In this document: positions 9,867-18,515 of the stretch, piece by piece
Layout: each line of letters begins with the position of its first letter
Numbering within the stretch: position 1 is the stretch's first letter
DNA from: Faecalicatena contorta
Lineage (GTDB): Bacteria > Bacillota > Clostridia > Lachnospirales > Lachnospiraceae
Length of the DNA stretch: 64,000 nt
Assembly: GCF_021531975.1 (NCBI RefSeq)
Contig: NZ_JAFBIY010000006.1
Coordinates: forward strand, 1 to 64,000
Direction: 5' to 3'
Notes under the pieces: model-generated
What the model was told of the DNA's origin: nothing
What the model saw: the letters and a program-made list of their open reading frames with translations, nothing else
The model's database searches: none
Translations under genes and position numbers: made by a program

Positions 9867-9870
9867 AAAT

Positions 9871-10431
9871 ATGGAAAAAATAAGTATTAATGTTGATAGC
9901 TTTTCTTTTCTTACAGAAAAAGAATTGGAAAAAATAGATTATAATTTGAGAATTGTCGATAAACAGAAGAAAGTAATCATGATTACGAGTTCAGTTCCGA
10001 AAGAAGGGAAATCTACTATCGCATTTGGAATTGGGAAACAACTGGTAAAATCTAAAAGAAGCATATTATATGTTGCTAATGAATTGCCTTCCTGGTTAGG
10101 TGTTAGTGTTTCAGAAAGCCATGTTTGTGAAACTGATATTGAAGGATTTGATTTATTAATTTCACCTGAAACAGAGATTGTATTAAGTGAATATAAAGAA
10201 AAGTATGATTATGTTTTAATCGATATGCCTGCATTGTACGTAGCAAAGAATGCTATTCTATATACTAATATTTGTGATCTTATATTATTGGTTGTAGAAG
10301 CTAACCGATGTAGCAAGAAAGAAATATTAGGCTGTAAAGAAGAGTTGTCTGTTGGAGTGTGTAAAGATATTAGAGTTATATTGAATAAAACGAAAAAAAG
10401 CTATGGTGTCTTGAGAAATAGAAAGAAATAA
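9871..10431 (+). CDS. Shortened BY-kinase/ParA-like ATPase (CpsD relative)
   Basis: P-loop protein of 186 residues next to the Wzz-like adaptor, the place where a CpsD/YwqD tyrosine kinase normally lies. Walker A is seen as SSVPKEGKST (residues 40-49) and a Walker B strand as YDYVLIDMPA. The Walker A' strand, normally carrying aspartates and an arginine, reads ILYVANELPSW and lacks them. No C-terminal tyrosine cluster exists; the protein ends in a lysine/arginine-rich tail. The usual length is about 220-240 residues. It may still bind ATP and signal to the adaptor, but normal autophosphorylation is doubtful. Family placement is fairly secure, activity is not. Confidence 0.75.
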   Translation: MEKISINVDSFSFLTEKELEKIDYNLRIVDKQKKVIMITSSVPKEGKSTIAFGIGKQLVKSKRSILYVANELPSWLGVSVSESHVCETDIEGFDLLISPETEIVLSEYKEKYDYVLIDMPALYVAKNAILYTNICDLILLVVEANRCSKKEILGCKEELSVGVCKDIRVILNKTKKSYGVLRNRKK

Positions 10432-10444
10432 TGAGGTTTCATAA

Positions 10445-11701
10445 ATGAAATATGTTATTACTTTTGTGATTGGGTTAGCATTAATGCCGGGGTTGGGTGT
10501 GAACATAAATCTAGGATTATTTTATATAACACCTTTAAGATTGGCGTTAATCTTTTTACCAATCGTATATATTGGAGAAAGATTAGTGTTTAAAGAAGAA
10601 GGATATTATTTAAAACAAGAAAATCTTTTTTCAATTGTGTTTATGATAATATGGTTTTTGTATTCGATAGTAACGCTTTTCTGGTGCAAAGATGTTGATG
10701 CATGGAGTCATGGATTATATTTTATAGGAATAGGCATTTGGAGTGTGCTTTGGTTTGATATGTCAGATCTCAAGATGAAAGATTATTTTTTTGTTTTGAA
10801 AGGCGTATATGTGGTTATTATTTTGCATAATATTATTGGATGGAGTGAGATAGTGACGCATAACTACATGTTTGCGCCGATAGAGAGAATCATAAGTATG
10901 CAGCAAAATAAACAATTCTTTCCAATCTCAATGATGTTAAATCAAAATGATTTTGCGATGGTGCTTATTTTTGGGGCGTGCCTCTCCATTTTTTTTATCA
11001 TTGTAGCAGAAGGATATGTTTTTAAGATATTTTGTTTTGCTGTGTTTATTTCTAATAGTTGCCTAATTGTATTAACTGATTCAAGATTAGGAATTGTAGG
11101 GTTTGGAATAGCTATAATAATTATTGCGTATGTGATTATTCCTAGAAAATACAAAAAAATATTGATTTGCTTGGGTATAGTATTAATTATAACAAGTGTT
11201 CTGCTTTTCCCAAAGGAATACGTAAATTTAGTTGCACAAATCAGAGGTATTGAAATTAAACGTAGTGGAAATCCGCTAGTTGATTCTGATGCAGTAAGAG
11301 TGAATTTATTAAAAAATGGTTTATATTTTTTGAAAGAGACATTTGGCTTTGGCGTAGGATTAGGAAATGTTGAATATTGGATGCAAAATGAAGCGTTGTA
11401 TTATGTCCGTGGTTTTGTAAATATGCATAACTGGTGGATGGAAATTTTAGCAGCATTTGGAATAGGAATTTTTGTGTTATATGTAGTGTTTTATTTGAAC
11501 TTGTTTCTTTCATTCAAAAAGAAGAATAAGATTTCGAATGATAAACGTGTCAAAATGTTGTCAGTGACTTTTCTCGGATTTTTAGGTGCATTTTCTGTAG
11601 CAAGTATTAGCTCTAGTAGTAACTGGGGAAAAGAATGGTTATGGATTATATGGGCCTTTATGATAGCATATGAAGGGTATTCGGAAAAAAGAGATATATA
11701 A
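10445..11701 (+). CDS. Wzy/WaaL-like O-antigen polymerase or ligase
   Basis: Polytopic membrane protein of 418 residues with about ten to twelve hydrophobic helices. The DSRLGIVGFG segment followed by a membrane helix, then a long extracytoplasmic loop starting near residue 255 and containing an arginine-rich stretch, fits the Wzy_C family. It would polymerise flipped repeat units on the outer face. A second Wzy-like gene lies at 12816..14255, so one of them may polymerise a different glycan. AATGAGGTTTCATAA precedes the start. Confidence 0.75.
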   Translation: MKYVITFVIGLALMPGLGVNINLGLFYITPLRLALIFLPIVYIGERLVFKEEGYYLKQENLFSIVFMIIWFLYSIVTLFWCKDVDAWSHGLYFIGIGIWSVLWFDMSDLKMKDYFFVLKGVYVVIILHNIIGWSEIVTHNYMFAPIERIISMQQNKQFFPISMMLNQNDFAMVLIFGACLSIFFIIVAEGYVFKIFCFAVFISNSCLIVLTDSRLGIVGFGIAIIIIAYVIIPRKYKKILICLGIVLIITSVLLFPKEYVNLVAQIRGIEIKRSGNPLVDSDAVRVNLLKNGLYFLKETFGFGVGLGNVEYWMQNEALYYVRGFVNMHNWWMEILAAFGIGIFVLYVVFYLNLFLSFKKKNKISNDKRVKMLSVTFLGFLGAFSVASISSSSNWGKEWLWIIWAFMIAYEGYSEKRDI

Positions 11702-11777
11702 GAAAAATGTAAAATATATGTTGATGATTAAAGAATAATTGGATAAAGATCAGAAGTATTATGTACAAGGAGAAAAT

Positions 11778-12794
11778 GTGAAAACTAGATTATTTGCAAT
11801 AGATATTATAAAAATAATATTTGCACTGCTCATTTTTATGAGGCATTCATTAAGTATGGGGGGATGTACATATTATGGATTTGATGAAATAATAACGAAT
11901 CTGACTGGAGATGTAATGACAGGATTCTTTATTGTATCCGGTTTTTCATTGTACTATGTATATTCGGAAAAAGAAATAAATGACTACACATCGATAATAA
12001 ATTTCTATAAAAAACGAGCGTTGACTATTTTGCCGACATATTATCTTGTTCATATTATTCATACAGTTTTTTTGGAAAGAAATATTGGAATGAATGTGAA
12101 GTTACTGCCTGTTGAACTACTTGGATTACAGAGCTTTTTTGATTCGTTGTTTGGTTATCTGCATAATGGGACAACTTGGTTTGTTAGTTGTATTATTGTT
12201 TGTTATTTGTTATATCCGTTATTGCAGATGCTGGTCACCAAAATGCCGACAAAGAAAAGAATCGTATTGTTGCTTGTATTAGCGTTTATGTCAATATATG
12301 GAAATTATATTGCTGCATGGACAGGTGGCATAGGAACATATTCTAATCCGGTATTTCGTTTCATGGAATTTGCAATAGGAGCTATTATTTGTTCGTTCAG
12401 AAGCAAATGCAAAAATTCAACGGCTATGATTGCTGTGTTAATATCAGGCGCTTCAATTATTATCTTAAATGGATATGATGGGCTTGTTGTACGAATTCTG
12501 ACTTTGTATGCAATTTGTACGTTGATATACAGCTTATCTATGTTGAGAAACATTACAATGGAAAACAGTAAGTTTTTATTATATTTGAGTGCTATCACAT
12601 ATGAATTTTTTGTTTTACAGGACTTTATGTGGAGTAAAAATGAGTATGTTAATAATTTTATTTTAAGTTTAAACAATAATTATTTAAGGATATGTGTATC
12701 ATTTGGAATATTGTTATGTGCCTCAATTTTAGTTCATGAATTGTTCGCGAAACAAATTCAAAAATTAAAAAATAGATTTCGTGTAAATTTCTAA
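11778..12794 (+). CDS. Acyltransferase family 3 (OafA/WecH-like)
   Basis: Membrane acyltransferase of 338 residues with about ten helices. LFAIDIIKIIFALLIFMRHS contains the RH pair that marks the active site of this family, and later NGTTWFVSCII is the conserved WF segment. It would O-acetylate a sugar of the polysaccharide. The open frame extends upstream to TTG 11739, but AAGGAG at 11767..11772 lies five bases before GTG 11778, and the conserved domain begins right after it, so GTG 11778 was chosen. Confidence 0.78.
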   Translation: MKTRLFAIDIIKIIFALLIFMRHSLSMGGCTYYGFDEIITNLTGDVMTGFFIVSGFSLYYVYSEKEINDYTSIINFYKKRALTILPTYYLVHIIHTVFLERNIGMNVKLLPVELLGLQSFFDSLFGYLHNGTTWFVSCIIVCYLLYPLLQMLVTKMPTKKRIVLLLVLAFMSIYGNYIAAWTGGIGTYSNPVFRFMEFAIGAIICSFRSKCKNSTAMIAVLISGASIIILNGYDGLVVRILTLYAICTLIYSLSMLRNITMENSKFLLYLSAITYEFFVLQDFMWSKNEYVNNFILSLNNNYLRICVSFGILLCASILVHELFAKQIQKLKNRFRVNF

Positions 12795-12815
12795 AAGTAA
12801 TTTGAAAGGGAAAAA

Positions 12816-14255
12816 ATGAAAGTTGATAATTTTGAAAGAGGAATTAAATACGGAATATCATTATATATAGTGCTTTTTATATTATATAGTTTTGTGGGAA
12901 GAATAATTCCTGTATACATGTTTGTTGGTGAAAGTATAAACAGTTATATTATGATTGTTCTTGCATTATTGGGAGCAATGTTTGTTTTTCTTGATTTTAT
13001 TTGTAAAAGAAAAATGTTTGGTGGACAATATTGTTGGGTATTGTATTTGTTTATAGGTGTAATGATTTTGTCAAGTGCTCTGAACATAAAATATGGATTT
13101 TTTGATAATGTGAAAACGATTATATGGACGGTGATTCAAGTCGCTTTATTTTATTCAGCATATCGACATTTTGATGAAAAAGATTTGTTGAAGTTTATTG
13201 GCATTGTTTTTAAAGAAATTAGTATAATATGGACTTGTGCGGTTATATATTCGTTGAAACAATTTGTTATTATGGAGTCATATGCAATAGAGATAATGAC
13301 AAACAATTGGAAAAGACAAGGATTCAGAGATAACCGATTATTTGGAATATTCAACGACCCTAATTATGCTGCAGTCACATCAGTATATGTGATTTTTATG
13401 TTGTTTTTTTTGTGGAGAAAAGAAGATAAGAAGTGTTTAAAAGTCTTATATGCGGTTACTTGTATTTTACAGGGGATTTATATTATATTATCTGGCTCCA
13501 GAACAGCCATATTAGCATTTTGCTGTGGCTTTTTCGTATATCTTTTCTTCTCTTTGAAAAATAAATATATAGAAAAAGCATATTGGACAAGTGTGGGGAT
13601 CAGAGCACTCATAACAGGCCTGGCTGTAGTAGTAATTGTGTTGGCAGGCGGCGCGACAAAACAAAGTTTACCTGTTTTGCCAAAGATGTATGCAGAACAT
13701 ATTTTGAGTGTCAATGAAAGCGATGAGGGGAAAGTGGTTGATGAGACACAAGTGCAGATAGCAGAAGGTGTGCAAAGCATAGAGAAGGATATTTTTTTGC
13801 AACGCCAGGATTTGCAAGTGGAAAGTACATCAAATCCTAGATTGCATATATGGAAAAATTATCTTCAAGGAACAAAAGGAAAATATATATTAGGTACTTC
13901 GCCAAGAAATGTTGAAGAATATATGGAGGATAAATACCCTGAAATTTATGAAAAAAATCGACGTTATGAAACGCATAATGGTTACTTGTCTGTTTTTGTG
14001 GGAACAGGGATTATTGGTTTAGGAATTGTAATTTTATATATGATTTTGGTAGGGAAAAAAGTATGTAGGTATCTTTTTTGTAAAGAATGTATAAATAATG
14101 ATTTTGTGAATCTATTTTCTATATTAGTAGTTATTTTAATATATACTTTCTTTTTTACGGAACTTTTCTTTGTGAGTAATCTGACGACATCTGTTTTTTG
14201 GTTGTTGTTGGGTGCGATTATGTATTGGATAGATATTGAAGATGGAAATGATTGA
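12816..14255 (+). CDS. Wzy/WaaL-like membrane protein (second)
   Basis: Polytopic membrane protein of 479 residues. LSGSRTAILAFCCGFFVY is the SGSRxA-helix motif common in O-antigen ligases and polymerases, and a long outside loop (about residues 285-400) contains YETHNGYLSV, which carries the histidine expected in this fold. It probably polymerises or transfers a glycan. The stop codon at 14253..14255 lies two bases before the decayed IS66 remnant, so the last residues may have been altered by the insertion or its later loss. It is the last gene of the first cluster. Confidence 0.75.
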   Translation: MKVDNFERGIKYGISLYIVLFILYSFVGRIIPVYMFVGESINSYIMIVLALLGAMFVFLDFICKRKMFGGQYCWVLYLFIGVMILSSALNIKYGFFDNVKTIIWTVIQVALFYSAYRHFDEKDLLKFIGIVFKEISIIWTCAVIYSLKQFVIMESYAIEIMTNNWKRQGFRDNRLFGIFNDPNYAAVTSVYVIFMLFFLWRKEDKKCLKVLYAVTCILQGIYIILSGSRTAILAFCCGFFVYLFFSLKNKYIEKAYWTSVGIRALITGLAVVVIVLAGGATKQSLPVLPKMYAEHILSVNESDEGKVVDETQVQIAEGVQSIEKDIFLQRQDLQVESTSNPRLHIWKNYLQGTKGKYILGTSPRNVEEYMEDKYPEIYEKNRRYETHNGYLSVFVGTGIIGLGIVILYMILVGKKVCRYLFCKECINNDFVNLFSILVVILIYTFFFTELFFVSNLTTSVFWLLLGAIMYWIDIEDGND

Positions 14256-14256
14256 T

Positions 14257-15072
14257 TTACACAGCATTCCTGAACTTTAGATACTCGCTATTGAGCGTGT
14301 ACGTAGCATCACTATTTCTTGTAAGATGATACTGGTAAATTATGATAGGACCCAACCCATCATCCCCGGCAACATACTTCCTTTTCGTAAACATGCGTTG
14401 AAAGTAATCAATTATTGGAGAAAAGTAATGCTGGGCATAGTAAATCGTCCGGTGCGCCATCGTGCCATGCTCGATTTTAACACCGAACTGATTCTCAAAA
14501 TCTTTCTCCTGCCGGTAGTAGGGTAAAGCATTGATAAACTTCCCATACATGACATGGACAGCCAGACCGACAGAAACAAAACTGTGAGGAATCAGTGGTG
14601 AAGTTCCTTCGTTTTTTACGAATTGTGGTTTCAGAGAATCCTTACAGGAAGGGTATTCATAAGTAGTTACCATACAATCCACACGTTCCAGACATGCCGG
14701 GTGAAAAACGAGTTCTGTATGGGCAATCTCTGTTCCGATGGGAACCATTTGTGTTTCACAGACAGGGCAGCTCATAAGCCAGTCGAATTGCTGCCAGATG
14801 ATGGGTTTTGCCTCAGAACTGTTCCTTGGCCAGCAGTATTTACCTTGAACCATATCCAATCTTTTGTATAAAAGGACGTACCCATCCGGCTCGCGTAATA
14901 AAGCTTTAATCCGGTCACAACGCTTATCGCAGAAAAGAAATATGAAATTACTACTCGGTTCTTCTTTCAACTCAGACATTATGATAGCACACAAACCGTC
15001 TATGCTTTTTCTCATGTCGGTATAGCCTGTAATAATATAAATGTTTATAGCACCGGAGATATCACCAAGCAC
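14257..15072 (-). pseudogene. IS66 tnpB fused to a fragment of tnpC
   Basis: Reading from GTG 15072, VLGDISGAINIYIITGYTDM and FLFCDKRCDRIKALL are classic TnpB. At about 14772, right after QFDWLM, the frame passes directly into CPVCETQMVPIG, the zinc-finger part of TnpC, then ALPYYRQEKDF and TMAHRTIYYAQ. The tnpB 3' end, the tnpC 5' end and the tnpC catalytic C-terminus are missing. The open frame of roughly 270 residues is thus an accidental in-frame fusion left by a deletion, not a functional transposase. Confidence 0.85.
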
Positions 15073-15472
15073 GTGACATACCTCCGATACATTGAAGTGC
15101 ATTGCGAATCACAGTGGTATCAACTCCATTAAAGAGACGCACCACGATATTTCCATATTCAATCTCCGTAGAGATACATGGATCATTAGATCAAACTGGA
15201 TGGCTAACTTTTTGCTCCACAATGGCAGGGCTAGAATTCTCGCTTTTAGCCAGATTAAGTTTAACAACTTCTTGACGGACAGGTAGCCCGGATAATTTAC
15301 TTTCCGAATCCGAAATTGCATAGCCGACTTTTCGCAGTTTACTGATCCATTTGTAAAATGTGCCAGGCTTAATGCCTTGCTGTTGGCACCACTGATAGTC
15401 AGAAAAGCCACTCTAGTGGCATTCCATGATGAGTCTGATCTGTTCAAGTTTTCTTGCTGCATTAGGATTCAT
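15062..15472 (-). pseudogene. IS66 tnpA with two premature stops
   Basis: From ATG 15472 the frame reads MNPNAARKLEQIRLIMECH and then meets TAG at 15415..15413. Past it, GIKPGTFYKWISKLRKVGYA is the TnpA helix-turn-helix region. A second stop (TGA) follows VEQKVSHPV, after which EIEYGNIVVRLFNGVDTT is the usual TnpA C-terminus, ending at TGA 15064..15062 and overlapping the tnpB start. The order is intact but two nonsense changes kill the gene. Confidence 0.85.
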
Positions 15473-15642
15473 AATGATTGCTTCTTGAAGATAGAGTAAA
15501 ACTCTTGTTCCTAGCGCTGGAGATAAAGCAAAACACTCGCGTTTTCTAGTAACCATTATATAAGTTCTTGAAACGGAAAGAAATCTACCCTATTATTCAG
15601 CGCTTACTTTACTCAAGGTGTTATGTTTTAATGCCGATATTT

Positions 15643-15656
15643 TGTAAGCGCTCACG
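15643..15656 (+). promoter_or_regulatory. Candidate cre site (CcpA operator)
   Basis: TGTAAGCGCTCACG matches 13 of 14 positions of the Gram-positive cre consensus TGWAANCGNTNWCA. It sits 26 bases upstream of the -35 box of the tarI promoter. Part of it (GTAAGCGCT) is also the inverse of the IS66 end at 15599..15607, so chance or transposon origin is possible. Confidence 0.4.
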
Positions 15657-15682
15657 ATATTTTAGTTGTGAAAGATTGGGTG

Positions 15683-15711
15683 TTGTGGTATAAATATAAA
15701 TCTGTTATAAT
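15683..15711 (+). promoter_or_regulatory. Promoter of the tarI-tarJ-licD operon
   Basis: TTGTGG (15683..15688), a 17-base spacer, then a perfect TATAAT (15706..15711), 35 bases before the tarI start codon. It lies just outside the IS66 remnant and would make the ribitol module independent of the cluster upstream. The rest of 15608..15746 holds no gene. Confidence 0.6.
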
Positions 15712-15746
15712 AAATTGATTATAATCAATCATATGGAGGATTTATA

Positions 15747-16463
15747 ATGATATTTGCAGGTATTCTTGCAGGTGGAATCGGAAGTAGAATGAATATGGCG
15801 GATATGCCAAAGCAATTTTTGAACTTAGGGGACAAGCCGATGGTAATCCATACATTGGAGAAGTTTCTGCTTTGCCCTCGAATTGATCATGTATATATTG
15901 GGGTACATCCAAACTGGGATGTGCATATGGAAGATATTATTGAAAAATATGTGAAAGTTCGAAAAGAATGTGTACATGTTGTGTCAGGAGGCGCTGATCG
16001 TAATGGAACGATTATGAATATCATTGATGCTATTGAAGAGCAATTTGGTCACAGTAATGATAATTATATAGTTACACATGACTCCGTGCGGCCATTTATT
16101 TCATCTAGAATTATTAATGATAATATTGATTCAGTTCTTGAGTATAAGGCATGCGATACAGTTATACCGGCGACAGATACTATTGTTGCCTCTGAGGATG
16201 GAGTGGTTATTTCAGATATACCGAGGCGTGATAAATTATATCAGGGACAGACACCGCAAAGTTTCCAGATTGATCTGTTAAAAACACTTTATAATAACTT
16301 AAGTGAAGAAGAAAAAAGTATATTAACAGACGCCTGTAAGATTGCAGTTATGCAGAATCAACCAGTTCATTTAGTGAAAGGTGAACCTTCTAACTTGAAA
16401 ATTACAACGATTAGTGATTATAAGATTGCACAGGCAATGCTTGGAGGAAAAACCATTGATTAA
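15747..16463 (+). CDS. tarI: Ribitol-5-phosphate cytidylyltransferase
   Basis: Enzyme of 238 residues that joins CTP and D-ribitol-5-phosphate to give CDP-ribitol. The IspD-type nucleotide-binding start LAGGIGSRM (residues 8-16) is followed by MPKQFLNLGDKP. VTHDSVRPFI, IPRRDKLYQGQTPQSF and LTDACKI match TarI closely, more than the isoprenoid enzyme IspD. The partner tarJ overlaps it by eight bases, which settles the TarI reading. Its product should feed the LicD-type transferase downstream. A strong ATGGAGGATTTATA precedes the start. Confidence 0.9.
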   Translation: MIFAGILAGGIGSRMNMADMPKQFLNLGDKPMVIHTLEKFLLCPRIDHVYIGVHPNWDVHMEDIIEKYVKVRKECVHVVSGGADRNGTIMNIIDAIEEQFGHSNDNYIVTHDSVRPFISSRIINDNIDSVLEYKACDTVIPATDTIVASEDGVVISDIPRRDKLYQGQTPQSFQIDLLKTLYNNLSEEEKSILTDACKIAVMQNQPVHLVKGEPSNLKITTISDYKIAQAMLGGKTID

Positions 16464-17472
16464 TTATATATACCAGTTAGTGGCTCCACGGGCATTTTCA
16501 ATAAAGTATGATGAATTTGAGTTTGCAGATCAGGTCGTAGTTAAACCGAGATATCTGGCTATTTGTCATGCGGATCAGCGATATTATACTGGACAACGTT
16601 CAAGGAAAGTGTTGGCGGAGAAATTGCCAATGGCACTTGTCCATGAAGCATGTGGAGAAGTCATATATGATCCCACAGGAACATTTTCAACGGGTACGAT
16701 GGTAGTGATGATTCCGAATGTACCTGCAGATAAAAGGGAAACGGTTATTTTAGAGAATTATGCAAAAGGTGCTTCTTTTTTATCTAGTGGAAAAGATGGA
16801 TTCATGAGAGAATTTGTAAGTCTCCCTGCTGACAGACTGGTTTCGTGTGAAGGTATCCCGACCAGAATTGCTACGGTTACAGAGTTTGTAAGTGTAGCTG
16901 TTCACAGTATTCGAAGATTCAAAGGAGTTGCACATGACAACAGGGGGACAATCGGTGTGTGGGGTGATGGTAGCCTTGCTTTTGTTGTTTCAAATTTACT
17001 GAAGCAGGTTTTCCCGTTAAGTAAAGTTGTTGTTATTGGGAAAAATGTAAGGAAGTTATCTTTGTTTTCTTTTGTTGATGAAACATATATAAGAGAGGAA
17101 ATACCGGAAGACTTAACGATTGACCATGCGTTTGAGTGCTGTGGAGGAGAAGGAAGTTATTATGCTATAGAAGACATTATTCATATGATCAATCCACAGG
17201 GAACAGTAATGTTAATGGGAGTCAGTGAGAATAAGGTTGCGATTAATACAAGAGATGTTTTGGAAAAAGGACTGACGTTTGTGGGGAGTAGCCGTTCAGG
17301 ACGCATCGATTTTGAAGAAGCAATATGTTATATGCGTGACAAGCGTTTTCAAAAGCGTATGGAATTGATATTGCATGAAGATGCTCCTGTTAATTCGATT
17401 GAGGGAATACACAGAGTGTTTGAAACAGATATGAACACTCCGTTTAAGACAATATTTCAGTGGCAATTGTAA
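16456..17472 (+). CDS. tarJ: Ribulose-5-phosphate reductase (TarJ-type)
   Basis: Zinc-type alcohol dehydrogenase relative of 338 residues that reduces D-ribulose-5-phosphate to D-ribitol-5-phosphate with NADPH, supplying TarI. Signs are the ICHADQRYYTGQR segment, LPMALVHEACGEV, GVWGDGSLAFV for the coenzyme fold and FECCGGEGS. The start is TTG at 16456, inside the end of tarI, behind GGAGGAAA at 16443; an ATG further upstream at 16414 would read through tarI sequence in another frame and is not conserved. Coupled translation of tarI and tarJ is expected. Confidence 0.9.
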   Translation: MINYIYQLVAPRAFSIKYDEFEFADQVVVKPRYLAICHADQRYYTGQRSRKVLAEKLPMALVHEACGEVIYDPTGTFSTGTMVVMIPNVPADKRETVILENYAKGASFLSSGKDGFMREFVSLPADRLVSCEGIPTRIATVTEFVSVAVHSIRRFKGVAHDNRGTIGVWGDGSLAFVVSNLLKQVFPLSKVVVIGKNVRKLSLFSFVDETYIREEIPEDLTIDHAFECCGGEGSYYAIEDIIHMINPQGTVMLMGVSENKVAINTRDVLEKGLTFVGSSRSGRIDFEEAICYMRDKRFQKRMELILHEDAPVNSIEGIHRVFETDMNTPFKTIFQWQL

Positions 17473-17504
17473 GAATACATTTGCGGAAGTACGAGGAAGT
17501 ATAA

Positions 17505-18515
17505 ATGACAGTTTCATTTTGTGTTATAGCGTATAATGAAGAAAATGCAATACGATCATTATTTGCGGATATATGTAATCAGACATACCCGCATGACCAG
17601 ATGGAAGTTGTTCTTGTTGATTCGATGTCGACAGACAGAACGAAGGAACTGATGAAAAATTTTGCAAAAGAGGACAATGGCTTTATCAGAGTCTGTGTTG
17701 TAGATAATCCGAAAAAAATACAGGCAGCTGGCTGGAACGTTGCTATAAAAGAGGCAAAGGGGGATATTATCATGCGCATTGATGCACATGTGTCGCTTCC
17801 GAAAGAGTTTGTTGCTAAAAATGTAAAATGTATAGAGGGCGGAGAATATGTATCCGGTGGAGCAAGGCCAAATGTTTCAGATGAAGATACCCCTTGGCGA
17901 CATACACTTTTGTTAGCGGAATCTTCTATGTTTGGAAGCAGTATTGCGCCGTTTCGAAAAAGTCATCATAAAAAGTATGTAAAATCAGTTTTTCATGGGG
18001 CATATCAGAAAGAAGTATTTGAGAAAGCCGGCTTGTTTGATGAGAATTTAGGACGTACAGAAGATAATGAGATGCATTATAGGATTAGAAAGGCTGGATA
18101 CCGTATTTGTTATAATCCGGAGATTGTGTCTTATCAACATACGAGGAATAGCTGGCGTGGTATGATAAAACAGAAATATGGCAATGGATATTGGATTGGG
18201 CTTACCTTAGGGGTATGTCCGAAATGTTTTTCGATATATCATTTTGTCCCGGGGTGTTTTGTGCTTGGTATTCTAGTTTCATTGTCATTGTTCATGTGTG
18301 GTCATCCGTTGCTTTTGAAGTGTGTAGGGAGTCTTTATTTAATTGTTGATATTCTAATGTCGTTGTTGGCAGTTAATGGGCAGAAGAAATATTGGCAATA
18401 TTTATTATTACCATTTATTTTTTTCTCTCTTCATATTTCATATGGAATAGGAACGTTAGTAGGTATCGTCAAGATGCCTTATTGGAAGAGCAGAGTATAT
18501 AAAAAGGAGCACTGA
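17505..18515 (+). CDS. Family 2 glycosyltransferase with C-terminal membrane helices
   Basis: Protein of 336 residues. A GT-A domain begins SFCVIAYNEENAIRSL and carries the metal-binding region IIMRIDAHVSLP (DxH/DxD type). The acceptor motif is EDNEMHYRIRKAGY, and two or three hydrophobic helices follow residue 240, so the enzyme is membrane-anchored. It resembles ExoA-type transferases that extend lipid-linked glycans. Its stop overlaps the licD start by one base (TGATG), so both are translated together. It likely builds the acceptor glycan on which the LicD-type enzyme acts. Confidence 0.82.
   Translation: MTVSFCVIAYNEENAIRSLFADICNQTYPHDQMEVVLVDSMSTDRTKELMKNFAKEDNGFIRVCVVDNPKKIQAAGWNVAIKEAKGDIIMRIDAHVSLPKEFVAKNVKCIEGGEYVSGGARPNVSDEDTPWRHTLLLAESSMFGSSIAPFRKSHHKKYVKSVFHGAYQKEVFEKAGLFDENLGRTEDNEMHYRIRKAGYRICYNPEIVSYQHTRNSWRGMIKQKYGNGYWIGLTLGVCPKCFSIYHFVPGCFVLGILVSLSLFMCGHPLLLKCVGSLYLIVDILMSLLAVNGQKKYWQYLLLPFIFFSLHISYGIGTLVGIVKMPYWKSRVYKKEH

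Larger units (their letters stand above)
14257..15607 (-). mobile_element. Decayed IS66-family insertion sequence
   Basis: Remnants of all three IS66 genes (tnpA, tnpB, tnpC) lie in order on the minus strand. The right end at 15607 reads GTAAGCGCTGAATAATAGGG on the minus strand, matching the GTAAGCG start of IS66-family terminal repeats. No matching left terminal repeat is visible next to 14257 and no 8-bp target duplication could be assigned, so the left end appears deleted. The element cannot move by itself. Confidence 0.82.

Noticed and set aside
14257-15102. An intact IS66 protein of 281 residues
   Set aside because: It joins part of TnpB to part of TnpC across a deletion and lacks the catalytic end.
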